DNA from: CAZUZS01 sp964624795
GTDB taxonomy: Bacteria; Calditrichota; Calditrichia; RBG-13-44-9
NCBI GenBank assembly: GCA_964624795.1
Contig: CAZUZS010000053.1
Location: 1 to 37,295, forward strand
Direction of reading: 5' to 3'
Length of the DNA: 37,295 nt
Under the pieces are notes generated by a model. It made no database searches. It was not told the DNA's origin and was given only the letters and a program-made list of their open reading frames with translations. Shown here in pieces: positions 18,503 to 28,700 of this stretch. Position 1 is the stretch's first letter. Each line of letters begins with the position of its first letter. A program made the position numbers and the translations under genes.

Positions 18503-18811
18503 ATGGTACTGGCAGAATTTGCGATGTTTCCCACCGATAAGGGAGAGAGCGTCAGCCAATATGTTGCCCAAATCCTGGACGAAATTGACCGCAGCGGGAT
18601 TACCTACCAGCTTACCCCCATGGGGACTGTTTTGGAAGGCTCCTGGGATGAAGTGATGGATGTGATTTCACGCTGTTTCAAACTTCTGGAAAAGCAATCC
18701 AACCGAGTCTCGGTGAATATGAAAATCGATTACCGCAAGGGCGACCGGTCTCGCATGAAATCAAAAATAGCCAGTGTTGAGCAGAAATTGAAAAAGGAGC
18801 TAAACAAATAA
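18503..18811 (+). CDS. MTH1187/YkoF-family thiamine-binding-like protein
   Basis: The 102-residue protein matches the MTH1187 (DUF77) family: a small ferredoxin-like fold that forms tetramers, with relatives reported to bind thiamine or similar ligands. Family signatures are AEFAMFPTDKGESVSQYV at the start, YQLTPMGTVLEG in the middle and a basic C-terminal helix. The ATG has a GGAGG Shine-Dalgarno. No thiamine gene is nearby, so the ligand remains open. Confidence 0.88.
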   Translation: MVLAEFAMFPTDKGESVSQYVAQILDEIDRSGITYQLTPMGTVLEGSWDEVMDVISRCFKLLEKQSNRVSVNMKIDYRKGDRSRMKSKIASVEQKLKKELNK

Positions 18812-18955
18812 CATCCTAATGCAAGGTTTTTGCTGCATCGATGTCTAAATGACGATGGCAGGGAATTTGTGAGTTGAACTTTACTCTAAGATCTGGATAT
18901 AATAGTTGCTTTTATCCACTGTATTCGGAACTTGAACTTTAAAAAAGGTATGCTT

Positions 18956-19726
18956 ATGAAACCTAAGTATTTCTATCTTCTCGCTCTCTTTCTGCCATTG
19001 ATTTTCAGCGGGTGCAAAACCATCGGCTTGAACAGCAGTCGCCTCGCCCAACCGTTGGAAATCAATGGAACACTGGACAACTGGCCAAAAGCATTCCCCG
19101 TATTTTTGGCCGACAGCAGCATTTCAATACAGGCGGCAAATGATGATATGTATCTTTACCTTGCGATTTCCACCGATGATCCTGAGTATCGTGAGGATTT
19201 TCGGCATACCGGATTGACAATGTGGGTGGATTTGAAAGGCGGAAAAAGCAAGCAAGTGGAGATTCATTTCCCCGCTTCCACCCATGCGCGTTTTAATGCA
19301 CGGCAGGGCGGATTTTGGCAAAGCCTTACTGAGGAAGAGAAAACACGCGCTTCGGAGGAGTTGGATCAACTGGCGGGCGGCGTTCTGGTATATAATCAGA
19401 ATATCAAGCAGGCTCTGAATTTTCCTGCCAACGACGCCAGCGGTTTTGCTGCCGCAACTTCCCGCTTCGACGGCGAAAAGATTATTGAAATAAGAATTCC
19501 GCTGCAATTTCAGAAAGATTTTTTAGCCATGGAATTGCCGCAGGGACAAAAAACCGTTGGTATCGGGATAGAAACCGGTGGGCGCACTCGCGGAGGATTT
19601 CAACCTCCGAATTCCGGGGAAAGGCCCGGCGCGATGAGACGCGGGGGCTTCGGTGGCCGAAGCTCACGAAGCAGATTTATTGCGGAAAGTAAAGAATTCT
19701 GGCTGGAGGTGCACCTTGCAAAATAA
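18956..19726 (+). CDS. Lipoprotein with CBM9/DOMON-like domain
   Basis: The product is about 256 residues. A lipoprotein signal ends in the lipobox FSGC, so the protein should be membrane-anchored. The mature part begins with a CBM9-like pattern (LEINGTLDNWPKAF, then AANDDMYLYLAISTDDP), a beta-sandwich fold seen in carbohydrate-binding and haem/sugar-binding modules. The C-terminus has a Gly/Arg-rich stretch (about 210-240). The ATG at 18956 is chosen because AAAAAAGG lies 7 bases upstream; ATG 18950 and TTG 18932 are in frame but poorly placed. The stop overlaps the next lipoprotein gene. Confidence 0.8.
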   Translation: MKPKYFYLLALFLPLIFSGCKTIGLNSSRLAQPLEINGTLDNWPKAFPVFLADSSISIQAANDDMYLYLAISTDDPEYREDFRHTGLTMWVDLKGGKSKQVEIHFPASTHARFNARQGGFWQSLTEEEKTRASEELDQLAGGVLVYNQNIKQALNFPANDASGFAAATSRFDGEKIIEIRIPLQFQKDFLAMELPQGQKTVGIGIETGGRTRGGFQPPNSGERPGAMRRGGFGGRSSRSRFIAESKEFWLEVHLAK

Positions 19727-20528
19727 ACTGAATTGGCTTGGGGAAAAGAAAAATATTTCTCGTTTTGCCGTTATTTTTATCTCACTGCTGTTTTTGACTT
19801 TTCTTATCTCTTGCGGCGCCAGCTACACAAAAATGGACCGCTCGGGCTTCGTACAGGGCATCTCCTTGGTGCCGGGGGATTTTGATAAGATCTGGAATGA
19901 TCACACGATTTTGGTAGCTCCGCAGTCGGGGGGATTTGGCAGAAGCCCCATGATGCCCGGATTTTCCCGTGGAGGCCCACAGGGAGGCGGATCATTCGAA
20001 CTTATCATCCGCGCCACGCTGATGGACTCATCGGTTATCGACAGCGGTCTGAATTTGTATTCCCGCCTGGCATCGATGTCACCGGAAGAAAAGAACGCGT
20101 ACAAAACACGATATGATGATGAACATTTTGTCGGGAAATACCTGTTTATCTGGGCAAATGTCGGCACGCCGTTCTCGGATGAATACCTGAAACTGGACCG
20201 GTGGACATTTTTCCTGGAAACTGAATCCGGCCAGCAAATTGAGCCGGCAAAAATTGTGGAGCATGGAATTTCGCGGCAGGAATTTAATGTAGAAGAACAG
20301 CCTGCAGATACTACTACCACTTCTATGACCGAGCCGGAGCCGAATTTGGTGCGCCGCCGCTTTCCCAACAAGATCGTCGAGTTCTATTTTCCGTTAACAA
20401 ACTTCGATGGTGTTCCGCTTTTGAGCAAGCAGTTCAAGGAGTTGAAGTTCGGTGTTGTAAACACCAAAAAATTGGAGGATAAGATCGAAGGCGCCTGGAA
20501 CCTGGAGACGCTTCGTTCAAAGGAGTGA
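19716..20528 (+). CDS. Lipoprotein of unknown function with TTG start
   Basis: The 270-residue product has a hydrophobic signal and the lipobox LISC at about residue 33. The mature part has a Gly/Met/Pro-rich loop (about 67-90), then strand-rich sequence and an acidic/Thr linker near 195-210. No family is recognised. The start is TTG at 19716: a GGAGGT Shine-Dalgarno (19705-19710) stands 5 bases upstream, and no ATG gives the signal peptide. It overlaps the previous gene's stop by 11 bases, so the two lipoproteins are translationally coupled and probably work together. Confidence 0.8.
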   Translation: MQNKLNWLGEKKNISRFAVIFISLLFLTFLISCGASYTKMDRSGFVQGISLVPGDFDKIWNDHTILVAPQSGGFGRSPMMPGFSRGGPQGGGSFELIIRATLMDSSVIDSGLNLYSRLASMSPEEKNAYKTRYDDEHFVGKYLFIWANVGTPFSDEYLKLDRWTFFLETESGQQIEPAKIVEHGISRQEFNVEEQPADTTTTSMTEPEPNLVRRRFPNKIVEFYFPLTNFDGVPLLSKQFKELKFGVVNTKKLEDKIEGAWNLETLRSKE

Positions 20529-20626
20529 TCGGTCTGCGCATCCTTTTTTGGTGAATCTCCAAAGCTCGGGTTCACCTTGTTTCCGTTGCAGGCGGCGCTG
20601 ATTATATGCAAACATTTCTGAGAATT

Positions 20627-20657
20627 AAAAAAACCCCGATGACCAGTCGGGGTTTTT
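20627..20657 (+). terminator. Rho-independent terminator of the lipoprotein operon
   Basis: AAAACCCCGA and TCGGGGTTTT pair around a 7-base loop (TGACCAG), followed by further Ts. It lies about 100 bases after the second lipoprotein's stop. The A-run on the other side could make it bidirectional. Confidence 0.88.
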
Positions 20658-21182
20658 TGGAGGTGTTAGTGTAATCTAACATGCGGATCAATTGGTGGAA
20701 TTGATGCGCTTCAATAGAGTGACCTACGCGCTGCTTTTGTGATAGTTACCCCTCAATTTTTTCATTCCCAAATTAAACTTCACAACAAAGATAAAGAAAT
20801 TGACCCTTCTTTAAAACAGTATCTCGATGAAAGGTTGGATGGTTCGATAAGCGGTTTGCATTTAAAATAAAGCGCGTATTAGAGAATTGCCGGTTGCCAA
20901 AAACTCGGACTAACCATCGCAACAGCTTGGCCCACTGAATATTACAGCGAGACAATGCAGAGGGAGATGAATATTCGAGAAGATCTTTATAGATTACTAT
21001 TCCCATAGGAATGATTATTCCTCCAAACGAAATCGCATTGGTCGGTTAGGTGGCAGAAATCCGAATTCCACTTCCATGCCTCGTCCATCGCGCAAGGGAT
21101 TCCGACACCGCAAAATACGCCCCTCTCGTAAAATTTTACTGCGATTCACGAATACAGGAAGATTCCGGTTAGAGATAAAAAG

Positions 21183-21210
21183 AAAACCCCGGCCACCACA
21201 CCGGGGTTTT
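21183..21210 (-). terminator. Rho-independent terminator of the receptor operon
   Basis: AAAACCCCGG and CCGGGGTTTT form a perfect 10-bp stem with an 8-base loop, 31 bases beyond the PorV-like gene's stop. On the minus strand the stem is followed by TTTTCTTTTT. It closes the three-gene unit 21241-28829. Confidence 0.88.
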
Positions 21211-21240
21211 CCCTGCATTCACACACCGAACCGGTTTTTA

Positions 21241-22263
21241 TCAGAAACCGATTCGAAGGGAGAAAAATTGGTTTGCATCAAAATAATCGACGCTGCGATA
21301 AGTATAGTCGAATGCAACAACCGAGTTACCCATGCGCGCCTGCAATCCGGCGCCCAGTGTCGGGCCAAATATGTTATCCTCATTATTTTGCGCGACCATA
21401 TAGCCGCCTCGCAGGAAGAAGAAATCACTGAAATTGTATTCCAAACCGCCTTTATACTGATCATTGCCAAAATTAAAATTCTGGAAATCAGCGCTGGCGT
21501 GAATAGAATGTTGTTCATTGATATCGTGATTATATCCCACGCCAATCTCGAATGTAACCGGCATATCGAAACTCTGCATATTGAGGCTCATGGGCCGCGC
21601 CTTCGATCCGGGCTCCGTTCCGGGAACTACATTGTGGTATTCAACATCTTCGCCTCCGAAGGTCATATCAGGACCAAGGCTTTTCAGCGCAATGCCGAAG
21701 TCTAATTGCGGCAGAATATTCCGGTATTGAACGCCAAAATCGAACACAAAGCCGGTCGCCTTCATCTGGCGGATCGATTCATTCACCAGTTTTACCGAGG
21801 CGCCGAAATTTATCCGGTCTGTCATTACCCGCGAATATGTCAAACCCAGGACTAAATACTGCGGCGCATAGGTCTCTCCGGTTCCGTCCGGCAGCTCGGT
21901 GGTTGTCACCGGAATGTCCCCGAAGGAAAGCGATTTGAAAGAAACGCCTAATGCACCGGCACTTCCCAATTTGGCGCCAACCGCCAGGTAGGCCAAATTG
22001 ATATCCGCAATCCAGTTCATGTAGCTGAACATCGCCTCGGTGCGGGGAGAGGCCGCCAGACCGGCAGGATTCCAGTAAATTGCTTCCGCACCCCTGATGG
22101 ATGAGATATTTGCGCCCTGCAGCGCAATTCCCTGTGCGCCCACAGGAATCAATAATTCCTGTGCACCGGCACTACCAATCCGCGACTCTGAGCCGGCAAA
22201 CAGCGCAACGGAAAAGATCAAAATCAATATCAATATTAAGGATGAATATTTTATTTTTATCAT
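21241..22263 (-). CDS. PorV/PorQ-family outer-membrane protein
   Basis: The 340-residue protein has a Sec signal (about 1-23) and the PorV/PorQ family N-terminus: ELLIPVGAQGIALQGAN followed by AEAIYWNPAGLA. The remainder alternates short amphipathic strands and ends in SLRIGF, a typical barrel C-terminus. PorV shuttles T9SS cargo to the attachment complex at the outer membrane. Here it follows a T9SS-tailed protein by 75 bases on the same strand, which supports a dedicated cargo partner. GGAGAT precedes the ATG. It may alternatively be a FadL-like channel, since the families share this fold. Confidence 0.88.
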   Translation of the reverse strand: MIKIKYSSLILILILIFSVALFAGSESRIGSAGAQELLIPVGAQGIALQGANISSIRGAEAIYWNPAGLAASPRTEAMFSYMNWIADINLAYLAVGAKLGSAGALGVSFKSLSFGDIPVTTTELPDGTGETYAPQYLVLGLTYSRVMTDRINFGASVKLVNESIRQMKATGFVFDFGVQYRNILPQLDFGIALKSLGPDMTFGGEDVEYHNVVPGTEPGSKARPMSLNMQSFDMPVTFEIGVGYNHDINEQHSIHASADFQNFNFGNDQYKGGLEYNFSDFFFLRGGYMVAQNNEDNIFGPTLGAGLQARMGNSVVAFDYTYRSVDYFDANQFFSLRIGF

Positions 22264-22338
22264 CTCTAATCTCCTTGGAATTGTTTCAATTAATGCTTAC
22301 AGATCCATGCATTTTGGAACACCTATAATTTATATCCA

Positions 22339-25300
22339 CTAGAACGTATCGAGCCGTTCCTGCTGCATGAAAACCGCAAGTTTTCCGACTTTTTCGCCGA
22401 TACCCGGAACTTCGATATGATAGATATAAATTCCACTGGCTATTGGCAATGCCGATTGATTTTCCAGGTCCCATTTTTCCCAGGTGCGATCCGTAACGCC
22501 TTCGCGTTTTATGGTTCTCACCAATGCGCCGGCAAGATTGAAAATGCGAATGGTGCAGGTTTGGGGCAAATGTGTAAATTCAACCCATTTGTTCAGCGGA
22601 TCCCTTTCTCCTGAATGGGTGCCGTAATACGGATTCGGAAAAACATTGATCAAATCGATCTCTTTTTTCGCCAGCTCCTGACTGTCAACTGTCGGCGACC
22701 CCGGAGCGCTGAACTTGTATTCATCGCCGGGCGCATTCGGTTTGTTGGTAACCCAGCGGTAGATAGAACCTGCCGGCGGGAAAGGCAGAACGAAACCGTA
22801 AGCCCAGCTTGAGGAGTCGCTCTCCACAACGCCTAAATTATTATCAGGATCAATAAACCAGTTGCGGGATTTAAAGAGCGCAGTATCCGCGGCAGTCCAG
22901 TCGGAGGGAAGCGGGCCGCTGAGCTGCGCCAGCGAAACCGAATCCGCACGGCCGCCAAACCCATTATGGTTCATAAATACTACCCGTGCCAAAACCTCAT
23001 CGCCGACTGTGCCTGCTGCATAAGGATCTCCATCCACGGCTGCAACCGCAGCGAATGCATCATAACCGCCTGTTCCCGAAGAAACATCCGCAGGATTGAA
23101 CCAGTAAATCCAATCCGTTCCGGGATCATCGGCAGCGCCGGATTCTTCCAGATCGCCCTGCCAGCTTAATCTGCCATCTTCGTCCAGATCGTAAATTCGC
23201 GGGATCATCTGAAAATCATCACTGGGGTCTTCGGGAGTATTGATGCCCACATTCCAGATCTCAAACGGCACCTTCATAACCAGCGAGGGGAATCCGTCTT
23301 CCGGCCAGCCCCAAAGCGCCCATGCACTGTCCGCTACGAATCTTAATTCAAAATCAAACGCCTTCGCCCGGTTCCAGTTATCGCCCCTCAAGACCCTTTC
23401 GGTGTAAGACGCATTATCGGCAGCGACGCCACCACCCTGCGTCAGCCAGTAGCGACCGCCATCCGGGAATGTTATGCCTTCCATATTGTTGTCGTACCCA
23501 TAATTCCAGACATCTTCCATCAGAACACTATAATCAATATTGTCATGTCTCTCGGGATAGTAATTCGTTCCGTCATGAATAAGATATGCCCCGTGGAAGC
23601 CGGCTGCCGGACCCATAATCTGCCACCGGACACCGTCAGCAATCGGGCCAGCTACATCGGCGGAATCACCGGCCTGGTGATATTGGCCGGTCAGCACAGT
23701 CTCCCCGGCCGATTCATCTACCAGGTTCCAGAAGGCTTCATTTTCGGCATCGAATTCGAATTCTACCTTGTAGTCGTGTCCGGTAATCTTTGTCGGATCT
23801 ACAACTTCGGCGAAAGCCGCGCCGTCGCTGGTTCCTATTTTTTCAGATTGAATCATATTCCCGAACAGATTTTTATCGTAGTGGGTTCCGATTCGCGGCG
23901 ATTGCGGCACAACCTCCCAGAAGTTGACATTCGGGATAAGCGGGCTGTAAATCGCTTTGGGCGAGCTGTCCTCATTGTAACCCCAGGCAACCACACCAAA
24001 CCAGTAACGTTTGCCGTTAATTAGAGTTGGCAAGGCCGCATCCGAAAATCTGTCTTCGGTGATCGTCATATTGCGGCGCATGCCGGAATCTGTGCCTTTC
24101 CATACCAGCTTCTCCAAATACTCACCGGAACCTTCATCCAGAACGAAATCCCGCATTTCAACAATGCCGTCCGCAACATCAATGTTGCCAATTAATTTGG
24201 CATTTCTTTTATCCAGATAATCATACTGGTAGACCAAATAGCCCTGGAAGGTGTAAGTTGTGTCCGGGGGATTATTGGGATCTTCGATGGCAACCAGCGG
24301 ATCGACGGCATCATAATTCTCTACCTCTTCGTAAGTCGCTCCCGCAGTGCTATTCTGGTTCGCCCAATTCAAAACCAGCGCCTGATCCATAAGCGTGACT
24401 TCAACAGTGGGAGGCGGGGGTGGTACGGCCAGATCGAAATTCAAATCGTAAGCCAATTGTGCCAACTCATCATATTGCTTTAACAGCGATACACTCGCCA
24501 GGTTATCCGCTCCCCGGGCAACCATAACGCCCACCACAATTTCCTGCACTCCCGGCTCACCGATATCCTCTTTTCCATTGCCGTTGGTGTCAACAAATGG
24601 TTCCATGGTGAAGGGGCCGGTTGTCATCATAAAGCGACGGTCGGCGGGTGAGGAATCCAGCCACCCGGTGCCCTCTGCCGGTTCGCCGGTGTACATGAAT
24701 CGCGCAGGCGGATTTCCGGAAAGTGTCCCGTTACCGCCGCGGGTAATCGGAGTGCCATCACGCCACCGGGACTGCATGTAGTTATACACTTCCGGGCCGG
24801 TTTGCGGATTACCGTTATTTTGATTGTTATTGTTGTAGTACACAAATGAGGTCATTGGCAGGTTTTTGTAACCCGGGAATTTGACGCCGCTGACGCTGGC
24901 AGTATCGGTGGCTTCACCAAGAACAATGGGTCCCTGGAAAAAGTCGATACCGGTAGCCGGCGGCCCTTCTCCGTAATCGGTGTCGTTGTTATCGCCGTTG
25001 TAGCAATATCCCAGGCTCAGCGTGGAATCGCATCCCACCAGGTCATCCCCGGAGCCGCCAACATCGGGATCGCACCACACGGTAATATATGTATCTTCCA
25101 ACTGGGTGCCGCTTTTATTTACTACCAGCCATTTCACAAATACGGTATTGCCCAACGGGCCGGTGCGGGCAAAGCCGAAGACACTTTGCTGCACCTCGAT
25201 CATCAGGGGATCCGTCTGAATGGCTGTATGGTAAGAGGCATCGCCGTCATTATATACGCTCCACAAATACTGATCGCCAATCAGCGTCTCCGGCGCCCCG

Positions 25301-25722
25301 TCCGCTACTGCAGACGCATCCGGTGTATCGCTGCCAAGCCATTTGTATAGCTGGTAGCGACTGTCATCCGGATCATCCGGGACACCATTAATTATCTTGC
25401 CCGGTTTGTATTCGTAGGAATATTCGGCAATCACAACCCTTGGGCTGCCGTTGACTCTGGCACCTACCCACAAGCCGGTCGCATAGATCGCAAAAGTGCC
25501 GGAACCTGCGGGGTATTCGAAACCCGAGTCGCCCGTAATTGGATGCCGGAACAACGATCCGTAATTGGTAACCCATGCACTGATCTGGTTCACATCGATA
25601 TGTGTATATTCCTGGACCGTTGCCTTGCGGAATTTAACAGCACTGGTACCCACGTTCTCCCTGGCGAAGACTGCGGGGATTACCAAAGCCATTATCAGAA
25701 AAGATAAAAGTAATTTTTTCAT
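22339..25722 (-). CDS. Large surface protein with T9SS type A sorting tail
   Basis: This 1127-residue protein has a Sec signal (about 1-20), a long strand-rich region with several Ca-binding-like Asp/Asn loops (DTNGNGKEDIGEPG near 380, DLDEDGRLSWQGD near 860) and fibronectin-III-like stretches. It ends in a T9SS type A sorting domain (about 1037-1127): VFPNPYYG, IRIFNLAGALVRTI, WDLENQSALPIASGIYIYHI. It should be secreted through T9SS and anchored or released at the surface. The ATG has GGAGG upstream and lies 71 bases after the TonB-dependent receptor. No catalytic motif was recognised, so a binding or adhesive role with the receptor is inference. Confidence 0.9.
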   Translation of the reverse strand: MKKLLLSFLIMALVIPAVFARENVGTSAVKFRKATVQEYTHIDVNQISAWVTNYGSLFRHPITGDSGFEYPAGSGTFAIYATGLWVGARVNGSPRVVIAEYSYEYKPGKIINGVPDDPDDSRYQLYKWLGSDTPDASAVADGAPETLIGDQYLWSVYNDGDASYHTAIQTDPLMIEVQQSVFGFARTGPLGNTVFVKWLVVNKSGTQLEDTYITVWCDPDVGGSGDDLVGCDSTLSLGYCYNGDNNDTDYGEGPPATGIDFFQGPIVLGEATDTASVSGVKFPGYKNLPMTSFVYYNNNNQNNGNPQTGPEVYNYMQSRWRDGTPITRGGNGTLSGNPPARFMYTGEPAEGTGWLDSSPADRRFMMTTGPFTMEPFVDTNGNGKEDIGEPGVQEIVVGVMVARGADNLASVSLLKQYDELAQLAYDLNFDLAVPPPPPTVEVTLMDQALVLNWANQNSTAGATYEEVENYDAVDPLVAIEDPNNPPDTTYTFQGYLVYQYDYLDKRNAKLIGNIDVADGIVEMRDFVLDEGSGEYLEKLVWKGTDSGMRRNMTITEDRFSDAALPTLINGKRYWFGVVAWGYNEDSSPKAIYSPLIPNVNFWEVVPQSPRIGTHYDKNLFGNMIQSEKIGTSDGAAFAEVVDPTKITGHDYKVEFEFDAENEAFWNLVDESAGETVLTGQYHQAGDSADVAGPIADGVRWQIMGPAAGFHGAYLIHDGTNYYPERHDNIDYSVLMEDVWNYGYDNNMEGITFPDGGRYWLTQGGGVAADNASYTERVLRGDNWNRAKAFDFELRFVADSAWALWGWPEDGFPSLVMKVPFEIWNVGINTPEDPSDDFQMIPRIYDLDEDGRLSWQGDLEESGAADDPGTDWIYWFNPADVSSGTGGYDAFAAVAAVDGDPYAAGTVGDEVLARVVFMNHNGFGGRADSVSLAQLSGPLPSDWTAADTALFKSRNWFIDPDNNLGVVESDSSSWAYGFVLPFPPAGSIYRWVTNKPNAPGDEYKFSAPGSPTVDSQELAKKEIDLINVFPNPYYGTHSGERDPLNKWVEFTHLPQTCTIRIFNLAGALVRTIKREGVTDRTWEKWDLENQSALPIASGIYIYHIEVPGIGEKVGKLAVFMQQERLDTF

Positions 25723-25793
25723 TAAATTGTACCTCCGAATAATGTTTTAAGACCATTTGCTTTCATAAACAGTCGCAATGCAGGGTTAAATCA

Positions 25794-28700
25794 TCAGATT
25801 TCGAAACGGAATCCCAGGCGAATTTGCCGGGGCGTACCGTAATTGAAGGGATTATTTTCGCGTTTTCTGTATAGCGTAATCTCTTCCGGAGACGCCGTTT
25901 GCTGCCAGGCGAGTCCTTCGTTGCTGTCCAGCCAGCCGTTATTGTCAACATCGCCGGTAAATGGGTAGACATTCACAACATTCTTTGTATTCAGCACATT
26001 GACGACCCACAGGTACACGTTGAAATTACCGCGTGTGAACGGGAGCCTCAGCGTTTTGTCAACCTTGAGATCAAGGTTGTAGTTATAAGGAGAATAATTG
26101 GCGTTGAGCGCCGAGATGGGCTGGTTTCCGGTGCCGCCGCTCCAGAACGGTTCGCTCACAACAATAAATTTTGTGTATGGCCGCCCGCTGTTGAAGGAGA
26201 ACAACAGGTTGAACCCGAAATCCTCGAAAGGCAGCATGTTGCCAACTTTCGGCCCCTGCCCTTTGCCCAACCGGTAATCCAGGTTTATGGTGCCGGTATG
26301 CCGCTGATCGTAGTCCAACGGAGTGGCGGACTTCGGTTTGTCTTCCTGCAGCCAGGCAATATTACGCAGCGTATTGCTGTTGGAGCCGGTGCCAATGGCA
26401 AAAGAGAGCGAGTAATTGATCGAAGCCGTCACATTTTTAAATCTTCGCAAAGCGAAGTTAAGATCGATTCCTTTTACTGTACCGTAATCATTATTCAGCA
26501 TGAATCCAATATCCTGAATATCGGTGGTGTAGCTTTCCTGCCGCACAAGATCCGCGGTTTCCTTATAGAATGCTGTAACATTGAGCGCGGCTAATGCACC
26601 GAGGCGCTGCTTAAAACCTATTTCATAGGATGTGGTTTTCTCCGGCTTCAGGTTTGGATTCCCGATATTATCGTAATACGGGTGATCCAGCAACAGAATG
26701 TCGATATAATTTTTACTGCCGTACATGTCAATGAGCCGCGGCATTTGATAGAATTTTCCATATTGCGCATGGAAAATTGTGTTCTCGCTAACCGGAAAGG
26801 CAAATCCCAGGCGCGGGGAGATAAAGGTATTCACTTTGGAATCCTCTACATCTGCGGCGTCAAATTTCTTCGGGTCACCGCCGGTGGAGTAAGGATGCGC
26901 GAGATCTATGAATTGCCAATCGTTTGGATTCAGATAATCGAAGCGGGCACCCAAATTCAGGATCAGATCGTTGAATTCGATTTTATCCTGCACATAAGCT
27001 GCGGCGATAATCGGATGTTTGGGTGCTTCCGGACGACCCTGTTCAATTGAGCCATCAGCGTTTTCGAACCAGTCTCCGCTGTTGACTTCATTGCCATAAA
27101 AATCGTAGCCAAAATAATCGGCCCTGGCTTTGTTCCTGAATAATTCATACCACTGCTGGTTGCTGCCATCGAAGTTTTCGGGTGGCGCTGCCAGGCCCGC
27201 TACGCCGGGATAAGCCCCAAGGCTGTACCACCGGATTGTGCCATAACGAAATTCGCCGCCAAATTTAATCAAATGGCTCTTCCCCTGTTGGCGGGTGAGA
27301 TCGAAGTTGGCAGCATACTGGGTTTGCTTATCTTTGATATAATTATTCCAGATGTAACCACGGCCATGCCATGCCTGGGCAATGGTATTGTTCAAAGGGG
27401 TTCCTTCAATCACCTCTCCTGTTTCAGGATCGATTGGCAAATACTGGTTACTGCTGGCATCTCCATAAGCATAAATATTATTGAAGAACTGGCCGTCGCC
27501 CCGCTCCCGGAATGAATCATAATAGTTAATCTTCAATGTGTAGAATGTAACCGGGTTCAATGTGTGCGTAAACGTAAGGTTGAGTGATTTGGTATTCAAT
27601 TCTGTCCTGGGAGCATGTTCCGAATTAATCAGCATGTGCGATACAAGCGAACGATAGTAGTTATCCATCACGTTGTCGACATTCCCAAGGTTTGTGTTCT
27701 GGTTCTTGATGACGCTCATTAACCCGGATAATTGTATATTAAAATTATTGGATAACTGGTAACGCATTTTGCCGTTAAAATTCAATTGATTTTCCCAGTT
27801 GCCCGGTTTGATATTCTGGTCGAGTGTCACATTCATTGTGTCATTCCTCATGCCGCTGTAAGCCATAGCGCCTGTGGAATCCGCCGCATACACCGGAATG
27901 TTGTATGGATCGACGAATGTGTATGTGTTTCCATCGGCCCAGCCATAGCGCGGATCACGGTCCCCGCGATAAAAACGCTGAAACGCTCCGAAAAAGGTCA
28001 GCTTATCGAATTTGGGTATCACCGGGCCGCTGAGCGTGAAATTATAGTCGTTGTAAGCATAGGAATACGCGCCGTAATCCTGATTATTTCTTGGCAGAAA
28101 CTCATCGGTAATTGCTTCTGCACTGAAATGATATTGTGGCGAACCTGCCTGGGTGGTGATGGCAACAAGCCCCGACATGATGCCGCCGTACTCGGCATTG
28201 AATCCGCCGGTTTGCACCTGGACTTCTTCGATAGAATTGGTATTGAGGCTTGTTCTGTTTCCGCCATATAACTGCTCATTTTGCACAACGCCATCAATTA
28301 TAAATGCTGTTTCATTGGATCGTCCGCCGCGCATGTAGACAAAGCCTTCGTCCTGCACCGAACCTGCGGTTACAGACGCCAGGTCGTTGAGCGAACGGAC
28401 CGGCATGGTTCGTATCTCATCTGCAGACCGGATATCGATCATGTTTGTCTCATCCTTGCGGATCATTGGTCGTTCGGCCGTTACCACGATGGACTCCCCC
28501 AGTTCAAGGGTGGTTTGCTCCATGCGGAAGTTAATTTCGGTTGTAAGATCGGCCGAAACCCCCACGCTCTGGTATGCAAATTCTTTGTAGCCGATATAGC
28601 TCGCCCGGACTGTGTAGCTGCCGGGTGGAACCTGCAAGATAACATAAAAACCGTCCATATCTGTGGACGCACCGAGTGTGGTTCCATCCACAAGGACGTT

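Larger units (their letters stand above)
20529..21240. other. 712-base convergent intergenic region
   Basis: The region lies between the converging lipoprotein operon (+) and the PorV-like gene (-) and holds terminators at 20627-20657 and 21183-21210. In between are small inverted repeats such as AGGAAT-GATT-ATTCCT near 21007-21022. Short open frames show no recognisable protein. It may be a decayed gene, but nothing supports that directly. Confidence 0.6.

Noticed and set aside
21015..21218. 67-codon minus-strand frame near the receptor-operon terminator
   Set aside because: It includes the terminator stem and shows no family resemblance.
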